Assembly (NCBI GenBank): GCA_963814355.1
Contig: CAWFCZ010000001.1
Location: 1-64,000 of the forward strand
Direction of reading: 5' to 3'
DNA from: JADGOV01 sp963814355
GTDB lineage: Bacteria; Actinomycetota; Actinomycetes; JADGOV01
Length of the DNA stretch: 64,000 bases
The stretch's first letter is position 1; the number at the start of each line of letters is the position of its first letter. The notes under the pieces were generated by a model. That model saw only the letters and a list, made by a program, of their open reading frames with translations, was not told where the DNA came from and ran no database searches. The position numbers were made by a program, and so were the translations under genes. Of this stretch, positions 19,201 to 26,229 are shown piece by piece.

Positions 19201-19950
19201 CGCACTCGGCAAGGCACGTCGCAGCGAATCCGCCGCCGCGCCGTCACCGGCCAGAACCGCCAGGACGGGATGGCCGGCCATCAAGGCTCCGGCGCCGTCG
19301 AGGTCAACGGCCAAGGCGCGTGGCGCGTCGGTGGAGGTGCCGACGATCAGCCGGTGAGTGACGGTGAGGTGCGGAACCGAGGCGGCCCCCCGGCGCAGCC
19401 GATCGTAGAGCGCTATCGGCTCGGACACCTCGTCGGCCGGCAGCTCGCCGGCCCGGGGGAGGTCGGTCGTGATGCCGAAGTCGCGGTCCAACTCCTCGGC
19501 CAGGGCGGGATTGAGCGCGTACCCGTCGCCGAGGAAGATCTCGAAGTCGTCCTCGGCCGGATTCCGAGCCAGGATCCGCAGCGTACGCAGCAAGACAGGC
19601 GCCCGCCGGGGCTCACCATTCGCAGTGGTCCAGGTAGCGATCCCGACGGCGAGCCGGCCGGCATCAAGCCCGTGCTGCTCGTCGAGATCCCGGATGTCGT
19701 CCCGAATGGCCCGTACCCGGCGTAGCGCGGCAGCATGGGCAGACCGATCCCGAACCAGGCTGCGCAGCCGCACCGGGCGGCCCGCGAACAGGGCGGTCAG
19801 GGCGGCCCGGTCGGCTTCGGTCACGTCGAGGGCGGCCCCGGCCTCGACGCGGGCCAACGAGCCCGGGTCTCCCACCCGGCGCAGGTGCGCCGCCCATGTT
19901 CCGGCGGCCGAGGTGAGGACGGGAGCCACGCTGGCGGCAGAGTCCATCAC
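16237..19950 (-). CDS. helicase-like SF1 / endonuclease-like fusion with degenerate active-site motifs
   Basis: A 1237-residue protein organised like the DUF4011-type SF1 helicase family: Walker A near 295, long insert, Walker B near 875, GDRRQLPP, the arginine motif VGLTRARRQL, and a C-terminal MTES-1575/Vsr-like nuclease-fold domain from about 1140 (TVRDRDRLDPEHLAALGWAV). Key residues deviate. Walker A reads GGPGTGRTQT (Arg for Lys), Walker B reads VIVEDANVV instead of DEAS, the HYRSR motif reads DYWRR, QGDERD reads TGEVRD, and the nuclease Asp of the RIDLAV strand is Ser (RRVSVALA). No stops or frameshifts, so it seems maintained, perhaps for DNA binding. The start may be GTG 19950 or ATG 19947. 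Confidence 0.75.
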   Translation of the reverse strand: MMDSAASVAPVLTSAAGTWAAHLRRVGDPGSLARVEAGAALDVTEADRAALTALFAGRPVRLRSLVRDRSAHAAALRRVRAIRDDIRDLDEQHGLDAGRLAVGIATWTTANGEPRRAPVLLRTLRILARNPAEDDFEIFLGDGYALNPALAEELDRDFGITTDLPRAGELPADEVSEPIALYDRLRRGAASVPHLTVTHRLIVGTSTDAPRALAVDLDGAGALMAGHPVLAVLAGDGAAADSLRRALPSADRSGPDRLAPGEEFLALDADAAASAAIEAALAGRDLALEGGPGTGRTQTAANLVTALVAAGRTVLVLAENRRGKSELLSRLSGAGLTELAFDAAADPADGRRRIAAAVAAVGHPAPARAELSELHHRLSERRETLRRYAEGLHATRAPWGVSVYDAQATLLGLPAQVASRVRLSPDVLAALHGDTLAEVRDAVREWSGLGGTTLTALDTPWYGARVGTPADAAAAQRLADELAEQTFPAARAALERTLAEAGLAPAASVADWGSALRLLAEVAETERLLGAEVWRAPLPDLIAATAEAGTRRRPADRLGWQDRMAARRAARRLWRADRPVGTDLHDALVRAAGQLAAWLRLAARRAEPGDDLPAGPPRPVADLDATQKCYAELLDGLAALRLLLPDRDFPRLAPAVLDKTLRALATDAVLHRLPRLGELAAYLSGLGLRPFLLDLHTRRVAADLAPLAFSYAWLSSLLAEVAATDPGYGGFDAVALRECLAGFRHAEREHLASTAPRLRDRIWERTAAAVRTHPEQAAAVRTVAGDDAAALRGLLAEAPDVALAAAPCWVLTPYAVPEYLPRQRLFDVVIVEDANVVGVPVSVAGLARAGQTVVIGDRRQLPPVELPDTVGDRVTGEGDFGADGAAERGYRGGSLLDALAPVLPRITLRDYWRRTDERLVAFAAATGYRGRLRSAPSPRRRDRLRYVPVPHRSGTPGQEDSVTAEVQKVVGLVLDHAVRCPAESFGVVTLGSRHAERITAALRVALVGRPELADVFRADAAERFFVKPCSLLTGEVRDAVVFSTGLGKTPQGRPSYLFGPLDADGGERLLTVGLTRARRQLTVVSSLASTDLDPARLRRPGPRLLRALLRYAEVPELRHTCYADPPPPDGLDVELRHRLRSAGLPVVTEHGLGARRVSVALAAPDEPDRLVLGLTTDGPRWAATPTVRDRDRLDPEHLAALGWAVYRVFAPEFFRDPDGVLTQITAAYRSALAAGQR

Positions 19951-20006
19951 GATTCCGGCAGGCTATCGGGCGCGACCGCCCGGCCCGAGGTCATCGCCGT
20001 GGAAAC

Positions 20007-20051
20007 CCCGAGAGGCTCGACACAGCAGGTCCCGTGTCGAGCGCTCTCGGG
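20007..20051 (-). terminator. strong hairpin 3' of the cold-shock gene
   Basis: CCCGAGAG-G-CTCGACAC (20007-20023) pairs with GTGTCGAG-CG-CTCTCGGG (20034-20051): 16 bp with one small internal loop and a 10-nt loop. It begins 47 bp after the csp stop. No T-run, as usual for actinobacterial terminators. Confidence 0.78.
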
Positions 20052-20097
20052 CATGATCTGGCTGAGCCGCGACGCGGCCCGGCGTCCGGACTGGTGG

Positions 20098-20304
20098 CTA
20101 GCGGACCGGGCGAACCCGCTCCGCCTGGGGACCCTTCTGGCCCTGGGTGATCTCGAACTCGACGCGCTGGTTCTCCTCCAGGCTGCGGTAGCCCTGCGCG
20201 TCGATGGCCGAGTAGTGGACGAAGACGTCAGCGCCACCGCCGTCGACGGCGATGAAACCGAATCCCTTCTCGGCGTTGAACCACTTGACTGTGCCCTCGG
20301 GCAT
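20098..20304 (-). CDS. cold-shock protein, CspA family
   Basis: A 68-residue single-domain RNA chaperone: GTVKWFNAEKGFGFI (RNP1) and DVFVHYSAI (RNP2), the complete five-strand OB fold. ATG 20304 has AGGAGAG 9 nt upstream; the open frame extends further but without similarity. A 128-bp gap separates it from the phosphatase gene, leaving room for a structured 5' leader, common for csp genes. Confidence 0.96.
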   Translation of the reverse strand: MPEGTVKWFNAEKGFGFIAVDGGGADVFVHYSAIDAQGYRSLEENQRVEFEITQGQKGPQAERVRPVR

Positions 20305-20432
20305 GTGCTGCTCTCCTGCTTGATGACGATGTCGGCGCCGCATGTTACGACGGCCGGGTCACCGCAGGCAACCGCCCACGAACGTTCCGCGGGCGTGCAA
20401 CACATCCAGGGAACTTGCGACCGGGCGATACG

Positions 20433-22643
20433 TTACCCGACTCGCAGGGCGAATAGGGCAACGTCATCGCGCTGCCGCCCGGCGGAGAATTCGTCCACCG
20501 CCGCCAGTACGCCGGCTACCACCTCGGCGGCGCTGGCTCCGGACTGGCGCGAGAGGGCATCGCGCAGCCGCTGGTCACCGAAGAACTCTCCGCCGGCACG
20601 GGCCTCGGTCAGCCCGTCGGTGAACAGCAGCAGCACGTCACCGCGGGCCAGAGGTACGACCTCGTCGGTGAACTCGGCGTCCTCGAGGATCCCGATCAGG
20701 CTGCCGGGTTGCCCCACGGCATCCACCGTGCCGCCGGCCCGCAGCAACAGCGGCAGGGGGTGACCGCCCACGGCCAGGGTCAACCGGTAGGGCAGCGCGT
20801 CGTCGTCGAGGCGGCGCAGGCTGGCGTACACGGCAGTGAGAAACGGCCGCTCGGTGGCGTGGCGCAGCATCACTTCGTTGAGTTGCCGGAGGATCACGGC
20901 GGGACGACGGGCCCGCAGCGCGGCGGCTCGGATGGTGTGCCGGGCCAGTGCGGTGAGGGCCGCCGCCGGCGCGCCCTTGCCGCAGACATCGCCGATCACC
21001 ACCGCCCACTCGTCCTCCCGGGCGGTACCGGTCACGTCGTAGAAGTCTCCGCCCACCTCGATGCCCTGCCCCACCGGCCGGTAGGCCGCCGCCAGGTCAA
21101 GCCCGGGGATCTCCGGCAGCGCCGGGGGCAGCAGGCTTTCCTGCAGGGTATGCGCCAACGCGTGCGCCCTTTGCTCGCTGGCGGCCAACGCGTGCTCGGC
21201 CGCTACTCGGTCGCTTACGTCGCTGAAAACGGCCACCGCGGCGGTCACCTTGCCGGTCCGGTCCCGCACCGGGCCGGCGCTGATCTCGACGTAGGCCCGC
21301 CGACCGTCTGCCCGGGTCAATGCAACGCGCTCGCCGCGGCTCTCCACGCCGTCCCGGATGGCCCGGATCAGCGGCCAGTCCTCCAATGGCAAGGGAGTCC
21401 CGTCGGGTCGAGTGCCCAGCCGCTCGGCGTAGTCGATCACCTGGTCCAGCTCGAACGACTCACCCCAGATGCGATTGGTCGCCCGATTCGACAGCCGGAT
21501 CCGACCGGAGCTGGCGTCGGCCAGCACCACGCCCACCGGCAATTGCTCCAGCAGCGCCGTGAGCCGCTCGCGGTCCAGGTCGGCAACCTCGGCGGCGGCG
21601 TCGCGTTGTCGGAATGCCTGCTGCACGAGGCGGTGTGCCAGCGCCGAATCCACCGCGAGCCCGGCCCGCTTCCCAAGCTCCTCGGCCACCTCGATGTCCG
21701 CCTCGGAATAGGGTGGCCCCTCTTCCCGGATCAGTGTGATGGCGCCAAGCGTCCGGCCGGGCACCGCCAACGGCACGATGACCCCGGCCCCGAGGGGTAG
21801 CCCACGCAGCGCCCGCAGCAGCGAGCCGTTGCCGCCGGCCAAGGCAACGCGCACCGCATCCGGAACTTCGCTCAGGATTTGACTGCGCCCGGAGGACAGC
21901 ACAGCTCCCGCGCCGTAGGGCTGGTTGCGATCCAGCGGCAGCTTGGACAACATGTTCGCGATGGCACCGATCGCGGCCGGGTCACGATGCCGCAGCGCGA
22001 GCTGGCGCAGCCGCCCCTCCTCCACCACGTGGATGGCGCACCAGTCCGCCAGCTGCGGAACCACCAGGCCGGCGAGTCGGTCGAGGGTCTCCTCCAGCTC
22101 CAGGCTGCCGGCCAGGGCGGTCCCGGCGTCCACCAGGAACCCCAGCCGTTCCCGGGCGGCGTGCTCCGCCTCGAACAGCCTGGTGCGTACCAGGGCGAGG
22201 GCGCACTGGGAGGCGACCGTAGGCAGGAACTCCAGGTCGCTGCCAGCCAACTCGGCTCCACGCGGGTAGCCCAGAATGAGGGCTCCGAGCAGCTCGCTGC
22301 CGATGGTCAGCGGCGCCACGACAAGGGCGCCGTCCTCGTCCTGGCAGCGCAGTTGGCCCCGCCGCAGCTCCGCGAGGGTGGACGGCGCCGCCAGGCCAGC
22401 CCGCTCGGCGGCGGCCCGCAAGTCCGGACCCACCACGGCGGCCGCGAACAGGTCCAGGGTTTGGCCGTCGGCGACCAGCTGGGCCAGCAGCGCCCCACGG
22501 GCGCCGAAGAACGTGGCCGCTCCGCGCAGCGACACCGCGGCCACGGCCTGGGACGATTCGGCGGCGGCCATGGCGGGCACCAGGTCGTCGAAATAGGCGA
22601 GTCGTCGGGACAGGCCCTCAGCGGCGGGCTCACTCGACGTCAC
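20433..22643 (-). CDS. GAF-GAF-PAS-SpoIIE serine phosphatase (RsbU-like)
   Basis: A 736-residue soluble signalling protein that probably dephosphorylates an anti-sigma-factor antagonist. Domains by eye: GAF at about 15-165, second GAF at about 180-335, PAS at about 350-475 (GVVLADASSGRIRLSN), then a PP2C/SpoIIE domain from about 505. The phosphatase metal motifs are intact: VGGDFYDV, IGDVCGKG, FTDGLTEAR and DDVALFAL. No anti-anti-sigma gene is adjacent; the nearest candidate partner is the RsbW-like kinase in the pur operon at 32854. Which signal the GAF and PAS domains sense is not readable. Confidence 0.9.
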   Translation of the reverse strand: MTSSEPAAEGLSRRLAYFDDLVPAMAAAESSQAVAAVSLRGAATFFGARGALLAQLVADGQTLDLFAAAVVGPDLRAAAERAGLAAPSTLAELRRGQLRCQDEDGALVVAPLTIGSELLGALILGYPRGAELAGSDLEFLPTVASQCALALVRTRLFEAEHAARERLGFLVDAGTALAGSLELEETLDRLAGLVVPQLADWCAIHVVEEGRLRQLALRHRDPAAIGAIANMLSKLPLDRNQPYGAGAVLSSGRSQILSEVPDAVRVALAGGNGSLLRALRGLPLGAGVIVPLAVPGRTLGAITLIREEGPPYSEADIEVAEELGKRAGLAVDSALAHRLVQQAFRQRDAAAEVADLDRERLTALLEQLPVGVVLADASSGRIRLSNRATNRIWGESFELDQVIDYAERLGTRPDGTPLPLEDWPLIRAIRDGVESRGERVALTRADGRRAYVEISAGPVRDRTGKVTAAVAVFSDVSDRVAAEHALAASEQRAHALAHTLQESLLPPALPEIPGLDLAAAYRPVGQGIEVGGDFYDVTGTAREDEWAVVIGDVCGKGAPAAALTALARHTIRAAALRARRPAVILRQLNEVMLRHATERPFLTAVYASLRRLDDDALPYRLTLAVGGHPLPLLLRAGGTVDAVGQPGSLIGILEDAEFTDEVVPLARGDVLLLFTDGLTEARAGGEFFGDQRLRDALSRQSGASAAEVVAGVLAAVDEFSAGRQRDDVALFALRVG

Positions 22644-22793
22644 GACGGCATGGTAATCGCCGCGTACGACACCACCGCGGGCCGCGACCGCGCCGAAGCG
22701 GGCGCCACGCGATCATCATCGCCGTCCGGCCGGCCTTTGCGGCAGCCCAGTGCTGCCCCTAGACTGATCTCGTCCCCAACGGCGGACCGTGAC

Positions 22794-22866
22794 GCCCTCA
22801 TCGTCTAGCGGCCCAGGACACCGCCCTTTCAAGGCGGCAGCACGGGTTCGAATCCCGTTGGGGGCA
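22794..22866 (+). tRNA. tRNA-Glu (anticodon TTC)
   Basis: Acceptor GCCCTCA pairs with TGGGGGC, allowing one G-T pair; the discriminator is A22866. The anticodon stem CCGCC/GGCGG encloses CTTTCAA, anticodon TTC at 22828-22830. T-loop GGTTCGAATCC is standard. No CCA is encoded. First of a three-tRNA cluster. The 150 bp before it, back to the phosphatase gene, show no other feature. Confidence 0.97.
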
Positions 22867-22926
22867 CGCGCATCGAGGCGTTGCGAGTACGGTGGCACGA
22901 GCACGCACCGAGCAAGCAGCGATCAA

Positions 22927-23001
22927 GGTCCCGTAGTGCAGTTTGGAGTGCACGCCGCCCTGTCAAGGCGGAGGTCGCGGGTTCAAATCCCGTCGGGACC
23001 G
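22927..23001 (+). tRNA. tRNA-Asp (anticodon GTC)
   Basis: Acceptor GGTCCCG pairs with CGGGACC; discriminator G23001. Anticodon stem CCGCC/GGCGG with loop CTGTCAA gives GTC. T-loop GGTTCAAATCC. 60 bp after tRNA-Glu. Confidence 0.97.
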
Positions 23002-23030
23002 CTCCGGAGATCGACTCTGGACGAACACCG

Positions 23031-23104
23031 GGGCAGGTAGCTCAGTCGGTACGAGCGCTCGCCTGAAAAGCGAGAGGTCGGCGGTTCGACCCCGCCCCTG
23101 CCCA
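23031..23104 (+). tRNA. tRNA-Phe (anticodon GAA)
   Basis: Acceptor GGGCAGG pairs with CCTGCCC; discriminator A23104. Anticodon stem CTCGC/GCGAG with loop CTGAAAA gives GAA. T-loop GGTTCGACCCC. Last of the Glu-Asp-Phe cluster. Confidence 0.97.
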
Positions 23105-23218
23105 CACTGGCTTTCCCCGTCGTCTGAGCAGTACCAGTCCGGTACCAGCGCGGGTTACGTCGACGAGTCTTAAGACGAGCGGTGCTGGCTCGGTGCCGGG
23201 GCACCGCCCGTCGCTCGG

Positions 23219-23422
23219 CTATTCGGTCCGCGGGCTGGGGATGCCGGCAAGCAGGGCGCGCACCTCAGTTTCACGATACCGGCGGTGGCCGCCCAACGTC
23301 CGGATCGAGGTCAGCTTGCCAGCTTTGGCCCACCGCGTCACGGTCTTCGGATCGACGCGGAACATGGTGGCGACCTCGGCCGGGGTAAGCAGCGGCTCAG
23401 CCTCGGATGTCCGAGTGGTCAT
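23219..23422 (-). CDS. bldC: BldC, MerR-like developmental regulator
   Basis: A 67-residue DNA-binding protein with one winged-helix domain of the MerR/excisionase type: LLTPAEVATMFRVDPKTV, then TRWAKAGKLTSIRTLGG and HRRYRETEVRALLAG, essentially the streptomycete BldC sequence. In Streptomyces BldC holds back entry into development by binding direct repeats. ATG 23422 with GGAGGGG upstream is chosen over the longer frame. The 247 bp up to the vdh start must hold both divergent promoters; I could not assign them securely. Confidence 0.96.
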   Translation of the reverse strand: MTTRTSEAEPLLTPAEVATMFRVDPKTVTRWAKAGKLTSIRTLGGHRRYRETEVRALLAGIPSPRTE

Positions 23423-23669
23423 GGCCCCTCCATCACAGTTGCGAGGCCCGGCGACGCCGCGCCCTCGTACCACATCGTGCCGGTTGTCTGCTCTGCCCGG
23501 TATGGCCTAGCCGAGCTATCTTTCCGACGTTGGCGGTACTAGGTACACAGTGGCACGACTAGTCGCGCAGCGCTACCATTCGCGCCCCCCTTTCGGATGG
23601 CTTGCGGGGGACCCGACCGCTCATGGCTGTCGGGCCGCTGTGCCTACGTTGAGTAGGGTGGGTGTCGAG

Positions 23670-24770
23670 ATGCCCCCGCTGCACGCCGACTCGACGGTCT
23701 TTCGCGGATCCGGCCACGAGCAGGTGGTCTTCTGCTCGGAGCCCAGTTCGGGTCTGAAGGCGATCATCGCGATCTACTCCACGGCGCTCGGGCCGGCACT
23801 CGGCGGTACCCGGTTCTACCCCTACGCCAGCGAGGCCGACGCCCTCGACGACGTGCTGAACCTGGCCCGCGCCATGGCGTACAAGGCGGCCTGTGCCGGC
23901 CTGGACCTCGGTGGCGGAAAGGCCGTGATCATCGGCGACCCGGCGACGCAGAAGTCCGAGGCGCTGCTGCGGGCCTACGGGCGCTTCGTCGAGTCTCTCG
24001 GCGGCCGCTATCTCACCGCCTGTGACGTCGGTACCTACGTCGCCGACATGGACGTGGTGGCCCGGGAGTGCCGCTTCGTGACCGGTCGCTCGCCGGCATA
24101 CGGCGGGGCCGGCGACTCGTCCATCCTCACCGCGTACGGGGTGTTCCAAGGGATGCGCGCGGCCGCCGAGGTGGCCTGGGGTGTGCCGTCGCTCACCGGC
24201 CGTCGGGTGGGCATCGCCGGGGTGGGCAAGGTGGGCCGACATCTCGTCGAGCACCTGCTGGCCGACGGCGCCTCCGTGGTGGTCAGCGACGTCGATGCGG
24301 CGGCCGTCGAGCGGGTCAGGCAGCTGTCCCCCCGGGTCGAGGCGGTCAGCGTCGAGGCGTTGGTGGCCCAGGACATCGACGTGTACGCGCCGTGCGCCCT
24401 TGGGGGAGCGCTCAGCGCGGACACTGTCCCGTTGCTGCGGGCCAGCGTGGTCTGCGGGGCGGCGAACAACCAACTGGCCCAGCCGGAGGTCGAGGGCCTG
24501 CTCACCAGCCGGGGTGTGGTGTACGCCCCGGATTACGTGGTCAACTCCGGGGGGCTGATCCAGGTGGCGGATGAGATCGAGGGATACTCCGAGCCCCGGG
24601 CCAGGGCCAAGGCGGGTGCCATCTTCGAGGTCACCCGGCGGGTGTTCCGCACGGCCGCCCAGGAGGGCATCAGCCCGGTGACGGCGGCTGACCGGCTGGC
24701 CGAGCGTCGGATGGCCGAGGTGGGCCGGCTGCGCAACGTCTGGCTGCCAGGCCGACCGGGGAGCCGGTGA
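23670..24770 (+). CDS. vdh: valine (branched-chain amino acid) dehydrogenase
   Basis: NAD-dependent oxidative deamination of valine, leucine and isoleucine to 2-oxoacids, feeding branched-chain acyl-CoA pools. The 366-residue Glu/Leu/Phe/Val dehydrogenase-family protein has GGTRFYPYASEAEA-like text, the catalytic Lys region LDLGGGKAVIIGDP, TACDVGTYVADMD and the Rossmann site GIAGVGKVGRHLVEHLL. The layout matches Streptomyces Vdh. ATG 23670 is chosen by alignment with those; an in-frame GTG at 23658 and a longer frame from 23550 are alternatives. Confidence 0.9.
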   Translation: MPPLHADSTVFRGSGHEQVVFCSEPSSGLKAIIAIYSTALGPALGGTRFYPYASEADALDDVLNLARAMAYKAACAGLDLGGGKAVIIGDPATQKSEALLRAYGRFVESLGGRYLTACDVGTYVADMDVVARECRFVTGRSPAYGGAGDSSILTAYGVFQGMRAAAEVAWGVPSLTGRRVGIAGVGKVGRHLVEHLLADGASVVVSDVDAAAVERVRQLSPRVEAVSVEALVAQDIDVYAPCALGGALSADTVPLLRASVVCGAANNQLAQPEVEGLLTSRGVVYAPDYVVNSGGLIQVADEIEGYSEPRARAKAGAIFEVTRRVFRTAAQEGISPVTAADRLAERRMAEVGRLRNVWLPGRPGSR

Positions 24771-24791
24771 GCGCCATGCCCCGGGGCGCTC
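24769..24791 (+). terminator. hairpin at the end of vdh
   Basis: GAGCGCC (24769-24775) pairs with GGCGCTC (24785-24791) around a 9-nt loop, starting inside the vdh stop codon. No T-run. A plausible but weak terminator. Confidence 0.4.
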
Positions 24792-24912
24792 GCCGATCCG
24801 AGCGGAACGGGGTAATCTAGGCCGACGACAACGGCGCAGGCGTAGCGCCGATCTATTGCGCCTACACGACCGGGGTCGACGCCAGACTCCGCACTGCAAG
24901 GGGGTCGAGCCA

Positions 24913-25161
24913 ATGGGGCGCGGCCGAGCCAAGGCCAAGCAGACGAAGGTCGCCCGGGAGTTGAAGTACTTCAGCCCCGAGACCGACCTCGATCGACTGC
25001 GCGCGGAGCTCGCCGGCACGTCGAGCGCCGGAAACGGGCACCGGCCCTCATCCGGCGGGGAGGCTGCCGTCGATGACGCGCTGGCAGAGGACTCCCCCGA
25101 CGATGCGCTGGCCGAGGAGCTGCAGGACGACGAGGACGAGGACTGGTCCGCTCGGGGCTGA
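24913..25161 (+). CDS. DUF3073 protein
   Basis: An 82-residue protein conserved in actinobacteria, of unknown function. The basic N-terminus MGRGRAKAKQTKVARELKY and the FSPETDLDRLRAEL segment define DUF3073; the rest is acidic and low-complexity (DDALAEELQDDEDEDW). ATG 24913 has AAGGGGG at 24898-24904. It is followed convergently by purM after 24 bp. Confidence 0.93.
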   Translation: MGRGRAKAKQTKVARELKYFSPETDLDRLRAELAGTSSAGNGHRPSSGGEAAVDDALAEDSPDDALAEELQDDEDEDWSARG

Positions 25162-25185
25162 TCGGGCCGGCCGCGGCCGCGTGGG

Positions 25186-26226
25186 TCAGGGAGCGTGTCG
25201 GCCGGTCAGCATCGCCTGGCCGGCGCCGGCGACCACTTCGCCGGCGATCCACGACGGCACCCCACGATCGTTGAGGATTGCCACGGCCCGCTCCGCGTCG
25301 GCGGCGGAGGTTATCGCCACCATGCCGACGCCCTGGTTGAGGGCTCGCTCCATCTCGTCCTGCTCGATCGCCCCGCGGGCTGCCACGTAGGAGAAGATCG
25401 GCGGGAGGCGCCAGCTGGCCCGGTCCAGCACCGCATCCGCGGTCGGGGGCAGCACCCGAGCCAGGTTCGCCGCCAACCCCCCGCCGGTGACGTGCGCGAA
25501 GGCTCGTACCGCGACTTCGGCGGCCAGGGCGAGGCAGTCCCGGGCGTAGATTCGCGTCGGGGTGAGCAGCACCTCACCGAGCGGCGGCCCGAGCTCGGTG
25601 TCGGTGAGCGGTACGTCGCGCAGCACGTGCCGGACCAGGGAGTACCCGTTCGAGTGCAGCCCGGTGGAGGCCATCGCGATGACGGCGTCACCCGACCGCA
25701 CCCGATCGGGGCCTAGTACGGCGTCGGCCTCGACCGCGCCGACCCCGGCGGCCGCCAGGTCGTACGCATCCGGTTCCAGCAAGCCGGGGTGCTCGGCCGT
25801 CTCGCCGCCGATCAGCGCGCAGCCCGCCTCTCGGCAGCCCTCCGCGACACCGCCGACCAGCGCCGCGATGCGTTCGGGTACGACCCGTCCGCAGGCGATG
25901 TAGTCGGTGAGGAACAGCGGCTCGGCGCCGCACACCACCAGGTCGTCGACGACCATGGCGACCAGGTCGATGCCCACGGTGTCGTGGCGGTCCAGCGCCC
26001 GGGCGATCGCCACCTTGGTGCCGACGCCGTCGGTGGCCGCGGCGAGCAGCGGCCGCCGCCAGCGCCTCAGGTCGAGTTCGAACAGCCCGGCGAAGCCACC
26101 TAGCCCGCCGAGCACCTCGGGTCGGCTGGCCCGGGCCACCGATTGTTTCATCAGCTCGACGGCGCGCTCGCCGGCCGCGATGTCGACGCCGGCGCCCGCG
26201 TAGGTCGCCGGCCGGTGCTCGGGCAC
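25186..26226 (-). CDS. purM: phosphoribosylformylglycinamidine cyclo-ligase (AIR synthetase)
   Basis: Closes the imidazole ring: FGAM plus ATP to AIR, step 5 of purine synthesis. The 346-residue PurM-family protein starts with TYAGAGVDIAAGE and has GGFAGLFEL, ATDGVGTKVAIA, the ATP-loop GGETAEHPG and HVTGGGLAANL. Its GTG lies 3 bp after the purF stop, giving the common purF-purM operon. Confidence 0.97.
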   Translation of the reverse strand: MPEHRPATYAGAGVDIAAGERAVELMKQSVARASRPEVLGGLGGFAGLFELDLRRWRRPLLAAATDGVGTKVAIARALDRHDTVGIDLVAMVVDDLVVCGAEPLFLTDYIACGRVVPERIAALVGGVAEGCREAGCALIGGETAEHPGLLEPDAYDLAAAGVGAVEADAVLGPDRVRSGDAVIAMASTGLHSNGYSLVRHVLRDVPLTDTELGPPLGEVLLTPTRIYARDCLALAAEVAVRAFAHVTGGGLAANLARVLPPTADAVLDRASWRLPPIFSYVAARGAIEQDEMERALNQGVGMVAITSAADAERAVAILNDRGVPSWIAGEVVAGAGQAMLTGRHAP

Positions 26227-26229
26227 CGG

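Noticed and set aside
20305..20432. Cold-shock thermosensor RNA in the csp leader
   Set aside because: A leader of up to about 128 bp exists, but I could not identify a specific cold-box or alternating structure by eye.
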